Shown in pieces: positions 15,885-26,047 of a DNA stretch of 64,000 nucleotides. A program made the translations under genes and the position numbers. Location: assembly GCA_019192545.1 (NCBI GenBank), contig JAHCMI010000022.1, positions 1 through 64,000 of the forward strand. The letters are read 5' to 3'. Position 1 is the stretch's first letter. Each line of letters opens with the position of its first letter. Source of the stretch: Rivularia sp. MS3. Its GTDB lineage: Bacteria > Cyanobacteriota > Cyanobacteriia > Cyanobacteriales > Nostocaceae. The notes beneath the pieces were generated by a model. That model was not told the origin of the DNA and ran no database searches. It worked only from the letters and a program-made list of their open reading frames with translations.

Positions 15885-17516
15885 ATGAATACTATAACAG
15901 GGAATTTATTTTACTTAAAAACGATGAAAAAAATCGGTTCTGATTGTCATGATTTAGCCGGGGAAGCATCCCTAAACAATCGGGTTGTTTCCGTCAAAGT
16001 TGATTTCAAGTTGTTTGCCGATATTTGTAAGAAAATGTCTAATAATAGCAGACTTGCTGTACCTTTAATATCTGTTGCTACAACTCTAACCATACTAGGA
16101 AGTTCAGAGGTTGTTTTTGGTTTACAGAGGGGAGATAATAATTCCGAAGTCAGGAATGTTCAGAGTTGTTTGAGAAGATTAGGTCATTATAACGGCCCAA
16201 CAAACGGTAATTTCGGTTCAATGACTGAAACTGCCGTCAAAAAATTCCAGCGAGCTAACGGAATATCTGATATCGGAAAAGTTGGTCCTAGAACCCAAGC
16301 TGCATTGCAACGCAACTGTAACCGTAGAGCTAGAACTGTTTCTGCAAGAGATTGTCAGCAGGGACTTAGAAGCGGTTGTGATGGTTCTGAAGTCAGAACA
16401 TTACAGCGGAATTTAAAAGCTTTAGGTGTTTATAATGGTCCGATAACCGGTAGATTTCGCGGGCTAACTAAAAGTGCAGTTATTAGGTTTCAACAGCAGA
16501 ATGGTATAAATCCAATTGGTGTTTATGGACCACAGACTAAACGAGCAATGCGTTCGGCATTGAATCGGGGTAGACGAACGAATCCACCAGTTAGTAATCC
16601 TCCCGGCCGTTTTTGCGATTACAACAGAGAGATTATTCGCATTGGCTGTAGAAGCGAATGGGTAAGACAGCTACAGCAAAGATTGAAAGCTTTAAATTAC
16701 TTCAGAGGGAATCCTACCGGCTATTTTGGTGAAGTTACTAGAAATGCCGTAGTTAGATTTCAGCAAGATAATCGTCTTCCGGTGACTGGAACAGTAGATT
16801 CAATCACTTGGGGTAGAATTGTCAACCGTCCAACAGTTACGACACCCACTTTACCACCAAGTATCATCACCCCCGGTAGCAGGGGTCCTCAAGTTACTAC
16901 TTTACAGCAAAACTTGAAGCAATTGGGCTATTTTTATGGTAACCCAACAGGCTTTTATGATAGGTCTACTCAAGAGGCTGTAATGAGATTTCAGCAAAGC
17001 TACGGTTTACCTATGACTGGGAATTTAGATCCCCGTACTTCTCAAGCAATATTTCAAGTATTGAGAAGCGGAAGAGGAGGTATGGGAGGAGGTTCGGATT
17101 TTGAACCAATTTATCCCGGTGATAGAAACCAAAGAGTTGAAAGACTGCAAAATCGTTTGCTGGAATTAGGATTACTAAAAACTAATCCAACCGGTTATTT
17201 CGGAGCTTCAACAAGAGCAGGTTTACTTGCCTTCCAACGTTATCAAGGATTATCCGAAACTGGATTTGTAGACGAGAATACTTGGAAAAAACTCGGTTTT
17301 AATAATTCCCGCGAAAAACGCTATGTAATAGTTGTGCCTTTGCAAAATCAAAATACTTACCGTTCGATACTTCAATACGTGCCTTCGGCAAGAGTCGGTA
17401 AATCAAGATTAGGAGATTTCGTTAACGCAGGAGAATACATCCAGCGTAATGACGCACAAAGACAATCTCAGTATTTGCGCGATCGCGGTTTTGACGCAAG
17501 GGTAGAGTACTTCTAG
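15885..17516 (+). CDS. Second five-repeat peptidoglycan-binding protein
   Basis: A 543-residue paralogue of the 13.0-kb gene. Layout: about 50 residues, one hydrophobic helix (LAVPLISVATTLTILGSSEVVFG, about 59-81), five PG_binding_1 domains (for example LQRGDNNSEVRNVQ, IRIGCRSEWVRQLQ, ITPGSRGPQVTTLQ) and the same SPOR-like tail (GEYIQRNDAQRQSQYLRDRGF). Linkers contain Pro and Gly-rich stretches. A likely envelope protein that binds peptidoglycan without a hydrolase domain. ATG at 15885 has only a weak upstream GGG; a second ATG 13 codons downstream (15924) is possible. It converges with the GGDEF-EAL gene, and only about 70 bp of heptamer-rich sequence separate them. Confidence 0.85.
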   Translation: MNTITGNLFYLKTMKKIGSDCHDLAGEASLNNRVVSVKVDFKLFADICKKMSNNSRLAVPLISVATTLTILGSSEVVFGLQRGDNNSEVRNVQSCLRRLGHYNGPTNGNFGSMTETAVKKFQRANGISDIGKVGPRTQAALQRNCNRRARTVSARDCQQGLRSGCDGSEVRTLQRNLKALGVYNGPITGRFRGLTKSAVIRFQQQNGINPIGVYGPQTKRAMRSALNRGRRTNPPVSNPPGRFCDYNREIIRIGCRSEWVRQLQQRLKALNYFRGNPTGYFGEVTRNAVVRFQQDNRLPVTGTVDSITWGRIVNRPTVTTPTLPPSIITPGSRGPQVTTLQQNLKQLGYFYGNPTGFYDRSTQEAVMRFQQSYGLPMTGNLDPRTSQAIFQVLRSGRGGMGGGSDFEPIYPGDRNQRVERLQNRLLELGLLKTNPTGYFGASTRAGLLAFQRYQGLSETGFVDENTWKKLGFNNSREKRYVIVVPLQNQNTYRSILQYVPSARVGKSRLGDFVNAGEYIQRNDAQRQSQYLRDRGFDARVEYF

Positions 17517-17587
17517 AATTATTTCATTAAGAGATAGGGACAAGGAGACAGGGAGAAACTCAAACTCCTAACTCCTAACTCCTATTC

Positions 17588-20479
17588 TTATGCAGCCAAA
17601 ACAGACTCATTCATCAATCGAGACTTAGATTTCAACAATAATTCTGTAGCCTCCCGATGGCAAACAGCAGCACTAAAAAGATTTCCCTGCATCGATTCAC
17701 ATTCTAAAATTCTGAGCAAATTACGCTGTTCTTCGGTTTCTACCCCTTCTGCTACAACCGAAAAATTTAGTCCATGTGCTAAAGCAATCATTGCTGTCAC
17801 AATAGCAGCATCGTTAGTATCATTGGTTAAATCTTTTACAAAAGACCGATCAATTTTTAAACAGTGAATCGGAAACTGTTTAAGATAGTTAAAAGAACAA
17901 TATCCAGTCCCAAAATCATCTATAGATATAGAAACACCCATATCATACAACTGGGTTAAAATTTTCGTACTGAAATCAACATTTTGCATAGCAGCACTTT
18001 CAGTAATTTCTAACTCCAAATATTGAGGAGATAACTGAGTTTGGGCTAATATTCGCCGCACAGTCTCAACCAAGTCTGGTTGCTGAAACTGTCTTGGAGA
18101 CAAATTAACTGCTACTTTAACAGGTTGATTACCCGTGATTTTCTGCCAATCCTTAGTTTGAGCGCAGGCAGTTTCTAAAACCCATTCGCTGATAGGTACG
18201 ATTAACCCAGTTTCTTCAGCAATAGGAATAAACTTGCTAGGAGAAATTAACCCATATTGAGGATGTTGCCAACGTAATAAAGCTTCAAATTTCTGAATTT
18301 CTCCTGTAGTAATATCAACTTGAGGTTGGTAATATAATTTCAATTCATCTCTTTCCAAAGCATAATGCAAGCTGTTTTCCAAACTAAGTAATTCTGAAGC
18401 TTGAGAATTAATAGTCGAATTATAAATTTGATAGTTATTTCTACCCTGCGATTTTGCTCGATTCAATGCTGCATCAGCATTTTTAATTAAAGTTTCTCCA
18501 TCTTTCCCGTGTTTAAGGTAAACAGCAATCCCAATGCTGGCGCTAACATGCAAAACATGATTATCTATCAGAAAAGCTGGCTTTAAAATTCTCAAAATTT
18601 CTTCAGCTATCCGAGCAGCATCTTGGGTATCTTTAATTTGGGATAAAAGCAAAGTGAATTCGTCGCCTCCCCAACGAGCAATTATATCGCAGGAGCGTAA
18701 ACCCCTATGTAAACGCTGAGCAACACTTTGTAATAATTTGTCACCAATTTTATGACCTAAAGTCTCGTTAATAGTTTTAAATCTATCTAAATCTAGAAAA
18801 CACACAGCTAATTTACTGCGGCTTTGAGAAGCTTTAATTAAAGACTCTAGCAATCTTTGATAAAACTGCATCCGGTTAGGTAAATTTGTTAAAAGATCGT
18901 GATTGGCTTGATGCTGTATTTTTGCTTCTGCTTTAAAGCGCTCGCTAATATCCCGAAAACTCCATACCCTACCTACAATTTCACTACCAATATATTGTGG
19001 TTGGGAATAACGTTCAAATATCCTCCCATCCTTAAATTCAATCCAATCGTAAATTTCATTATTTGGATAGCTTTCTAGCTGCGAAGCTGAAGTAAAAAAC
19101 TCATCCGGTTTTTTCAACTGATTCGATACAAATTCTAGTACTTGTGCATATTTGCCAGATGTTATTAACCTTTGAGGAATACCCCACATTTCCACAAACT
19201 TATGATTGTACCCAGTAATACAACCTTTACTATCTACCAATAAAATACCGTCGGTAGTAGTTTCTAAGGTTGTTTTTTGTAAAGAAAGAGACTCTTCGAG
19301 TTCTTTCTGTATGCATTGGTGTTTGGCAATCTCTTGGTGCAATTCAAGAGTACGCCGATTTACTTCATCTTTTAATTCTGAATTTGTTTTTTGGCATTTT
19401 TTTATATCTTTACGTAAAGATTTTTCTGTTAATAAGTTCTTATAGGCAAGAGAAATTACACCTGCTATAGCTTGTAGAAAATTAACTTCTGGGGATTGCC
19501 ATGCTTTACTTATTAAACTATATTCTAAGCCTATAAAACCGATAAAATCGCCTTTTAATGTAATTGGCACAAGTAAAGTTGAGACAGTTCCTCTAGCTTG
19601 GAAAAAAGCTTGTTCGTCAAGACTAACTTCTGTTAAGTTTTTCCAAACGAGCTTACCTTTTAGTAACTGATTGGCAAAACTGGTAAAAATTTCTCTAATT
19701 GGTTTATTTTGTAGAGAAATGTCATTGGTTGAAGAAAAAACAGATGTATCTTGCCATTGAGCTTTTTCATCAATAACTAATTCACCACCCGAAGACTTTT
19801 TATGTTCGCATATATAAATTCTATCGGGCTGATAAGCCCATTTTAAAATTGAAATAATCTCTGCATAGCATTCATCTTTACCATCAAAACTCTGCAAAGA
19901 TTTTTCTAGATTAATAAGCGCTTCGAGGTAAGTTTGACTATTATCTCTAATCACTTCTACATCATCTTTATTATCAATTGGATATTGGTTTTGTACGTCA
20001 TCTTCTGTCTCTATTTCAAAATCAATTATTTTTAATTTACCAGAAGTACCAATCATTTGTCCTTTACTATTTAATAAAGCTTCTGTATGGCTTTTCACAA
20101 GACAAATATTATCGTAGAGAATTTGATAGCAATTGTTGTATGGGCTTTCTTCTATAGAATGTGCTTTGATTATTTTAAATAATTCTAAGTTATGTATATA
20201 ACCGGGGGAATGAATGCAATCAATAATACTATTTACAATACTTTGTGAAACAGCAGATGCAGTTAACTCCTTCCAAATTGCACTTAGATATCTTCGTTTC
20301 TCAGAATTATCTGTGTTGAATAATATTGCTTCATTAATAATGCTAGAAACATGATTTACTGTTTTTTTGTAAGTTTGTGGTAGTTCCTGACGACAATTTA
20401 GACAGGAGGTATATCTATTTATAGTTTCTAGCTTGAGCAGTGTTTGCAATTTATCTTTTTTCATGTCGAAACACACCAT
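17588..20479 (-). CDS. GAF-PAS-GGDEF-EAL cyclic-di-GMP protein
   Basis: About 963 residues. Order: an N-terminal region of unknown fold, a GAF domain, a charged coiled coil, a PAS domain (TTDGILLVDSKGCITGYN), a diguanylate cyclase domain and a phosphodiesterase domain. The GGDEF motif is intact (near residue 604), with an RSCD product-inhibition site five residues before it, and the EAL motif (KFEALLRWQHP, near 732) plus EITES and IDDFGTGY motifs are intact, so both synthesis and breakdown of c-di-GMP are possible. No membrane segment. Longest reading frame starts at an ATG at 20521 without a ribosome site; I prefer ATG 20479, which follows GGGAGGGAG, while ATG 20464 is another option. No response-regulator neighbour. 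Confidence 0.88.
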   Translation of the reverse strand: MVCFDMKKDKLQTLLKLETINRYTSCLNCRQELPQTYKKTVNHVSSIINEAILFNTDNSEKRRYLSAIWKELTASAVSQSIVNSIIDCIHSPGYIHNLELFKIIKAHSIEESPYNNCYQILYDNICLVKSHTEALLNSKGQMIGTSGKLKIIDFEIETEDDVQNQYPIDNKDDVEVIRDNSQTYLEALINLEKSLQSFDGKDECYAEIISILKWAYQPDRIYICEHKKSSGGELVIDEKAQWQDTSVFSSTNDISLQNKPIREIFTSFANQLLKGKLVWKNLTEVSLDEQAFFQARGTVSTLLVPITLKGDFIGFIGLEYSLISKAWQSPEVNFLQAIAGVISLAYKNLLTEKSLRKDIKKCQKTNSELKDEVNRRTLELHQEIAKHQCIQKELEESLSLQKTTLETTTDGILLVDSKGCITGYNHKFVEMWGIPQRLITSGKYAQVLEFVSNQLKKPDEFFTSASQLESYPNNEIYDWIEFKDGRIFERYSQPQYIGSEIVGRVWSFRDISERFKAEAKIQHQANHDLLTNLPNRMQFYQRLLESLIKASQSRSKLAVCFLDLDRFKTINETLGHKIGDKLLQSVAQRLHRGLRSCDIIARWGGDEFTLLLSQIKDTQDAARIAEEILRILKPAFLIDNHVLHVSASIGIAVYLKHGKDGETLIKNADAALNRAKSQGRNNYQIYNSTINSQASELLSLENSLHYALERDELKLYYQPQVDITTGEIQKFEALLRWQHPQYGLISPSKFIPIAEETGLIVPISEWVLETACAQTKDWQKITGNQPVKVAVNLSPRQFQQPDLVETVRRILAQTQLSPQYLELEITESAAMQNVDFSTKILTQLYDMGVSISIDDFGTGYCSFNYLKQFPIHCLKIDRSFVKDLTNDTNDAAIVTAMIALAHGLNFSVVAEGVETEEQRNLLRILECESMQGNLFSAAVCHREATELLLKSKSRLMNESVLAA

Positions 20480-20521
20480 TCTCCCTCCCAAGCAGTTAAG
20501 GAAGCCACGCATTAGCAGCAT

Positions 20522-22085
20522 TAAGGTGCTTTATGATGGCAGCCTATGTTTATTTTTGCCGAAATAGTAAAGTTATTAACCAATTATATTTTCTTTAATT
20601 ATGTTTATATTTAGGAATCGCCGCAATGTCGCATATATTTCTTGTAGGAGAGGCAAAATGCGGTGTAGACTAACTTCGGGCATTATTACCTTTGCTATGA
20701 GGGGAACCTATTAAAGATTTTTTAGAAGACAAAATTTCTAATGGGAACCCTGTGACACTTAATAAAATTTTTAACATAGTAATCACCTTTATAATGTCAC
20801 GCACCAATCAGTCCACCAGACAATTGCGACCATTCCTGATGTTATCAACACCTTTAGTTTACGATAATTAAAATAATATAATAATTGATATTTTTTTATG
20901 AGCTATTCATATTTTATTTTCATCATGAAACATTACATATATATCTTCTAAAGCATCATAAACAAATTATAAATATATTCATAATTATTATGCTTTATAT
21001 ATATAAATAGTTAGCCATAATTCTATATTATCACCGCTTTATAATTAAATTGACCAATATTTAGCTATTGAAAAAATTTGTTGCCGTTGTTCGATAAATT
21101 TATATTATGCAATATTCTATCTTAATAATTAACTATACTATCAATTTAGAATATGATGCAATTGATATTTGTAAAAATTTTTGATTGATTAATTAATTGT
21201 TTGTCAAAACCATTTTAGTTAAATCTTATTTTATTGGTTAAAAAATGAAACTTAGATTATATTGGCATTTTTATTAGTGTGTTGTTCAAATAACTAGCAT
21301 TTTGGAGACATATAATGTCAACAAATTTCGCTCGGATATAATTTTTGAACTAATTCTAATCCCAACCCAAAATCAGCTATTACAATCAATTACAATTACT
21401 ATCAATAAGTATAACAAACAACTTATACTAGTGTATAGAGAGAAAATACTTAAGTCTATAACTTTAGATAGATTGTGTTTTATTCTTTATGAATAGGTTT
21501 AAACTAAATTTTTTGCTCTTTCAAGTAAAGCCGCCTTGAGCTAATAATAACTAACTTTGTTAAGTAGCATTTATAGCTAAAAATGGTTTATGCTACTTGG
21601 TTGCATAAAAATGAGTTGCTGCTTGCTTTCTGTGATTGAAAAATATGTTTATAACAAAGCAACGCAACTATAGCTTCAAGTCTCTAACAATTAGACATTG
21701 ACGTTCTACGAAATAAAAATACTGTGTTATAAAATCTTAACTCCGGTAGAAATATGACAAGAAATTCTATCTTTATATGGAAAAGCATAAAACTCCAGCA
21801 AGATTTAAAACCGTCACTTCTGCGACACTTTTTTCTTATTTTATTCGATTATCTGTAATAAACAAGTCTAACTGTGTATTTCTCAAATAGCTGTTTAGAT
21901 TACAGGTAATTTGCTTATCTTATACAAAATCATACTCTTTAGCTACAAGTTATTTTTTTTGATTGTAGAAAATAACACTGTAGTTCCGATGAAACAATTC
22001 AAGAACAAAATACTTGTAGCCAATGTAATTTAAACGACTTATCCTGGTAAAATCTTGCAGCACTTAAAGTTAACTAGAGGTTAAA
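20522..22085. other. Long gene-poor AT-rich region
   Basis: About 1.56 kb without a convincing gene between divergent units. One 64-codon frame with a TTG start (21302-21496) has no support beyond its length. The stretch 20610-20860 is less AT-rich than the rest and could hold a gene relic or an RNA, but I cannot assign it. The subtilase start is preceded by AGAGG at 22075-22079. Confidence 0.6.
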
Positions 22086-23828
22086 ATGAGACACGAAAAA
22101 CTTTCTCCTGGAATCTTATTAGCTTATGAAGATTATCACAGAGAAGGAAGCCAAGGATTAACAACTCACAGACGTTCCCTGGGAATTGTTTCTCCTAGAA
22201 GTGCCCTGAAGCCAATTCGGAGTGTAGTTTTTATTTATTGTGATGAAGAAGCTGACTTGAGTCATTTATCGCAATACGGTATTAAGATAAATCAAAATCG
22301 GGGTACAGTCAGAACTGCTTTTTTACCTATTGAAAGTTTAGATCGTTTATCGGAAGATCCAGCTATCGAACGTATTAAGCCATCCCGAAAATTGCATTGG
22401 CGGATGGATGTTGCACCCGAAAAGGTGCAGCTGCCAAAGTTTAAGCAACAAAATTCTCAGTTAAGCGGTAAAGGTGTAATCATCGGTATTATTGACAGCG
22501 GTATAGATCCAGCGCATCCTGCCTTTGCAGGACGTATTTTACGTATATGGGATCAAACTTTATCAGGGAAAGGAGTAGCTGAAGGTGGATACGGTGCTGA
22601 GTTAGAAGACAAATATTTATCAATGTCCCTTGATACCGACGGACACGGTACTCACGTAGCTGGAATTGCTGGAGGTGACGATAAAGAATTTTGTGGGGTT
22701 GCACCGGAAGCAAAATTTATTATTGTCAAAACCGATTTACAAGATGCTCATATTGCTGATGCAGTTCGCTATGTTTTCCGAGTAGCTGGGGAAATGGGAC
22801 TTCCATCTGTAGTAAATCTGAGCTTAGGAGGACATGCTGATGGTCATGATGGTACTGATTCTCTTTCCAAAGTAATCGACGCTGAAACTGGTTCGGGAAG
22901 AATTGTTTGTGCTGCTGCGGGTAATGAAGGTAATGATAATATTCACGGTCAAACCAATGTCAGCGCCGGTGAGATGAAGACCATGCGTTTTTCTGCGCCG
23001 TTAAATCAAGTAGGCATAGTATGGTTAAACGGCTGGTATTCTAAAGACTCCGAACTAGAAATATCTGTAAGAAGCCCCAACGGTTTTGTTACACCTTTTC
23101 AACCAGTGATTACTGATGACAATCCAGCACAGGAATATAACTTGTCAGATGCAAAAATTGAAATAGTAACACCGGGCAAAGACCCAATGAACGGTGATTA
23201 CAATTTCTTCGTACAGATACGCGGAACAGGTGAAGGGCAATTCAATCAACCCGTACCCGGTGGCGTGTGGCAATTACGATTACGCAACAAGTCTTCAAAA
23301 GATACCCGTGTAGACGTTTGGACTTTAGATGACGCAAGTTCGGTATTTTTTACTGGTAAAAGCATTGCAGATTCCGTCAAAATTGGTTCTCCCGGATGTG
23401 CCCAGAGTGGTGTCACAGTTGCTTCCTACACCACAAAAGCTAAATATATTGATATTGATGGTAAAGAGCGGCAAATGGGCTTAGAGTTAGATACCATATC
23501 AGAGTTTAGCAGCGAAGGACCTTTACGAAATGGCATACAAAAACCAGATATAGCTGCTCCTGGGGCAATGATAGTTTCAGCCCTTTCTAGCGATGCCAAC
23601 TTGGATAGATCGATGATTATCAATTCTAAGTTTGTAGCATTAGCAGGAACTAGTATGGCCACACCTTTTGTTACCGGCTTAGTCGCTCTACTATTGCAGC
23701 GCAATCCCAAACTCGATCCCCAAGCTTTAAAACAGCTGCTTTACCAAAATAGTTCTATTCCTGGTCAAGATAAAGAGACATTTGATAATAAATGGGGATT
23801 TGGCTTGATTAATGCCGAAAAAATGTAA
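22086..23828 (+). CDS. Subtilisin-like serine protease (S8)
   Basis: A 580-residue S8 peptidase with an intact triad: Asp137 in GIIDSGID, His187 in DGHGTHVAG and Ser523 in AGTSMATP; the oxyanion-hole asparagine is in AAAGNEGN. Residues about 45-102 form an N-terminal domain resembling an I9-type propeptide (VVFIYCDEEADLSHL...LSEDPAIERIKPS). A middle insertion (about 290-440) with beta-rich sequence resembles a jelly-roll or P-like domain. There is no signal peptide or membrane helix, so it is probably cytosolic or exported by another route. A small gene 145 bp downstream encodes a free copy of the propeptide-like domain. ATG start at 22086 with AGAGG seven bases upstream. Confidence 0.9.
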   Translation: MRHEKLSPGILLAYEDYHREGSQGLTTHRRSLGIVSPRSALKPIRSVVFIYCDEEADLSHLSQYGIKINQNRGTVRTAFLPIESLDRLSEDPAIERIKPSRKLHWRMDVAPEKVQLPKFKQQNSQLSGKGVIIGIIDSGIDPAHPAFAGRILRIWDQTLSGKGVAEGGYGAELEDKYLSMSLDTDGHGTHVAGIAGGDDKEFCGVAPEAKFIIVKTDLQDAHIADAVRYVFRVAGEMGLPSVVNLSLGGHADGHDGTDSLSKVIDAETGSGRIVCAAAGNEGNDNIHGQTNVSAGEMKTMRFSAPLNQVGIVWLNGWYSKDSELEISVRSPNGFVTPFQPVITDDNPAQEYNLSDAKIEIVTPGKDPMNGDYNFFVQIRGTGEGQFNQPVPGGVWQLRLRNKSSKDTRVDVWTLDDASSVFFTGKSIADSVKIGSPGCAQSGVTVASYTTKAKYIDIDGKERQMGLELDTISEFSSEGPLRNGIQKPDIAAPGAMIVSALSSDANLDRSMIINSKFVALAGTSMATPFVTGLVALLLQRNPKLDPQALKQLLYQNSSIPGQDKETFDNKWGFGLINAEKM

Positions 23829-23850
23829 ATACTATTTGTTTTGAAATATT

Positions 23851-23923
23851 TTTAAGCCTATCAATTGAATTAAGGTCTACATAAAGATGGATTGGAATCA
23901 ACTTTATACTTGATAGGCTTAAA
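23851..23923. repeat. 14-bp inverted repeat after the subtilase
   Basis: TTTAAGCCTATCAA (23851-23864) pairs perfectly with TTGATAGGCTTAAA (23910-23923), separated by 45 bp. It begins 23 bp after the stop codon and is flanked by T- and A-runs, so it may help to end transcription or stabilise the transcript. Confidence 0.65.
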
Positions 23924-23959
23924 AAGGGGCAAGTAAGATTGCTGTTACCTGCCCTTTAT
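23922..23959 (+). terminator. Terminator-like hairpin
   Basis: GGGCAAGTAA (23927-23936) pairs with TTACCTGCCC (23945-23954), one mismatch, 8-base loop, A-run before and TTTATT after. It separates the subtilase from the small propeptide-like gene, so the latter probably depends on read-through or its own promoter. Confidence 0.6.
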
Positions 23960-23972
23960 TCATTAACAGTTT

Positions 23973-24248
23973 ATGAACTTTAGTAAGCTAGATACCGCTC
24001 TTATATTGGCTCTTAAAAAAACTCAAGACCAATCAGAACCTTGCTTAGTAGTTTTTATTCACACACAATCAGCGATAGACTCTGCGGCAATTGCTGTTTT
24101 GGAAGGTTTTGGTGTCAGTGGTATCACGGCAAAAAGAGATGTGTTTACAGCAACCGTATCGCCAAATGCAGTTTCTCAGCTTTCAGAACAGCCTTGGGTA
24201 AAGTATCTAAGGCTTTCTCAGGAACTACGTTTGGTTAGTGGGGATTAG
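23973..24248 (+). CDS. Free-standing propeptide-like (I9-type) protein
   Basis: A 91-residue soluble protein. Residues 24-84 align with residues 46-102 of the upstream subtilase: VVFI versus VVFI, FGVSGIT versus YGIKINQ, V-x-TA in both, LSEQPWVKYLRLSQEL versus LSEDPAIERIKPSRKL. In subtilases this domain acts as folding aid and tight inhibitor of the protease; free versions act as protease inhibitors in fungi and some bacteria. The simplest reading is a partial duplication of the protease's own N-terminal domain, now a possible inhibitor. It lacks a signal peptide, like the protease. ATG at 23973 has no clear ribosome-binding site. Function is inference from this similarity. Confidence 0.7.
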   Translation: MNFSKLDTALILALKKTQDQSEPCLVVFIHTQSAIDSAAIAVLEGFGVSGITAKRDVFTATVSPNAVSQLSEQPWVKYLRLSQELRLVSGD

Positions 24249-24452
24249 GATAGTCAAAGTGTAGTTGATTGATAAGAAGGTAGCTTTAATTGTTACATGT
24301 ACTTCAATCTTGAAGTTATTAAAAGTCCAATTTTTACTACAGCGATAGTGTTTTCATTAACTTACCTTAATCTTTGATTTCCCCTGTGCGAGCTGTCACA
24401 CACAGTCATAAACTGATTAGTGAGAGCTTCAAGGCAGTCTGGAGAAATATAA

Positions 24453-25745
24453 ATGAAAAAAGTTTTAGGTATTATTCTTGGTGGTGGTGCGGGCACTCGT
24501 CTTTATCCGCTAACAAAGTTTCGTGCAAAGCCAGCAGTACCGTTAGCAGGTAAATATCGCTTAATAGATATTCCGGTTAGTAACTGTATCAATTCTGAAA
24601 TATTTAAAATTTATGTTTTAACGCAGTTCAATTCTGCTTCCCTCAACCGTCACCTTGCCCGAACCTACAGCTTTGCTGGTTTCACAGAGGGCTTTGTAGA
24701 AGTACTTGCTCCCCAGAAAACTCCAAGCAGTTCAAACTGGTTTCAAGGTACGGCGGATGCAGTACGTCAGTATCAATGGCTTTTTGAAGAATGGGATATA
24801 GATGAATATCTGATTCTCAGCGGAGACCACCTTTACCGCATGGATTACCGTCAGTTTGTCGAACGTCATAGAGAAACTGGAGCCGATGTTACTTTATCCG
24901 TTGTTCCAATGGACGAACGTGGTGCTTCCGCTTTTGGGTTAATGAAAATTGATAATACTGGCAAAATTATCGATTTCAGCGAAAAACCCAAAGGGGAAGC
25001 TTTGAAAAAAATGGCTGTTGATACAAGCGTACTGGGATTGGATGCAGAGCAAGCAAAGCAAAAACCATACATTGCCTCGATGGGGATTTATGTATTTAAA
25101 AAACAAGTTTTACTTAACTTGCTAAACCAATCAAAAGACCAAACTGATTTCGGTAAAGAAATTCTTCCTAGTGCATTAGATAAATACAACGTTCAAGCTT
25201 TCCTATTCGATGATTACTGGGAAGATATTGGAACTATCGAAGCTTTTTACAACTCAAATCTGGCATTAACTCAACAGCCAAGACCACCTTTTAGCTTCTA
25301 CGATGAAGAAGCCCCTATCTACACTCGTTCTCGTTATCTTCCTCCCACCAAGCTATTAAATTGCCAAATAGCACAGTCAATGATTGGAGAAGGTTGTATT
25401 CTCAAAGATTGCCGCATCGTTAACTCAGTTTTAGGAGTGCGATCGCGTGTTGAATCTGGATGCAATATTGAAGATACGCTGATTATGGGGTCGGATTTCT
25501 ACCAACCCTATGCCGAACGTCAATCCGACTGTGGTGGCGATAGTGAGACGGGATTAGGGATTGGAGCCAACACTACAATTCGCCGCGCCATAATTGACAA
25601 AAATGCTCATATCGGTTGTGACGTTCAGATTATCAATAAAGATAACGTTCAAGAAGCCGATCGCGAGGAAAAAGGCTTCTACATACGCAGCGGTATTATA
25701 GTAGTACTAAAAAATGCGACGATCGCAGACGGAACAATTATTTAG
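24453..25745 (+). CDS. glgC: Glucose-1-phosphate adenylyltransferase
   Basis: A 430-residue ADP-glucose pyrophosphorylase, full length for the cyanobacterial/plant small-subunit type. It makes ADP-glucose from ATP and glucose-1-phosphate, the committed step of glycogen synthesis. Visible motifs: nucleotide-binding [20 protein letters not shown] near the N-terminus, [10 protein letters not shown], the sugar-phosphate region and a C-terminal left-handed beta-helix region ([26 protein letters not shown]) ending in [16 protein letters not shown], where the 3-phosphoglycerate activator site lies in the family. It is monocistronic on the plus strand, 204 bp after the propeptide-like gene; ATG at 24453. 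The debranching enzyme of the same pathway lies 3.3 kb downstream. Confidence 0.97.
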   Translation: MKKVLGIILGGGAGTRLYPLTKFRAKPAVPLAGKYRLIDIPVSNCINSEIFKIYVLTQFNSASLNRHLARTYSFAGFTEGFVEVLAPQKTPSSSNWFQGTADAVRQYQWLFEEWDIDEYLILSGDHLYRMDYRQFVERHRETGADVTLSVVPMDERGASAFGLMKIDNTGKIIDFSEKPKGEALKKMAVDTSVLGLDAEQAKQKPYIASMGIYVFKKQVLLNLLNQSKDQTDFGKEILPSALDKYNVQAFLFDDYWEDIGTIEAFYNSNLALTQQPRPPFSFYDEEAPIYTRSRYLPPTKLLNCQIAQSMIGEGCILKDCRIVNSVLGVRSRVESGCNIEDTLIMGSDFYQPYAERQSDCGGDSETGLGIGANTTIRRAIIDKNAHIGCDVQIINKDNVQEADREEKGFYIRSGIIVVLKNATIADGTII

Positions 25746-25988
25746 TTCAGCAGCCATTAACAAGATTAAAATTTGGATAGTATGAAAGTAGTTAGTAAGA
25801 TATCTAACAGCTAAAAACTATCAGTTAATCGGGATTAATGCATTTTTCTATCTCTGTTAGAAGGCGAGTAAGAAGAATTTTTTAGCTTCTTTAATCTCAG
25901 ATATCTAATAAGATAGTTCATTTAGATCCCCATAACACTTTACAAAAGTTACGGTACAAGCACATTCGCATGTGTTATCGCCGAGCTG

Positions 25989-26015
25989 AACGCACCACCA
26001 AATTGGTGGTGCGTT
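25989..26015. repeat. 27-bp near-perfect palindrome
   Basis: AACGCACCACCAA (25989-26001) and TTGGTGGTGCGTT (26003-26015) are exact inverse complements around one A, followed by AAAAA. It lies 243 bp after glgC. It may be a transcript-end hairpin or one of the dispersed AACGCACC repeats, like that at 46664-46747. Confidence 0.7.
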
Positions 26016-26047
26016 AAAAATAACGTAGAGAACGCACGCCTGTATAT

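Noticed and set aside
21302-21496. 64-codon plus-strand frame with TTG start
   Set aside because: No ribosome site, AT-driven composition, no recognisable motif, lies in a gene-poor spacer.
25989-26015. CIRCE-type heat-shock operator before the J-protein gene
   Set aside because: The palindrome does not contain TTAGCACTC/GAGTGCTAA and is 315 bp from the gene.
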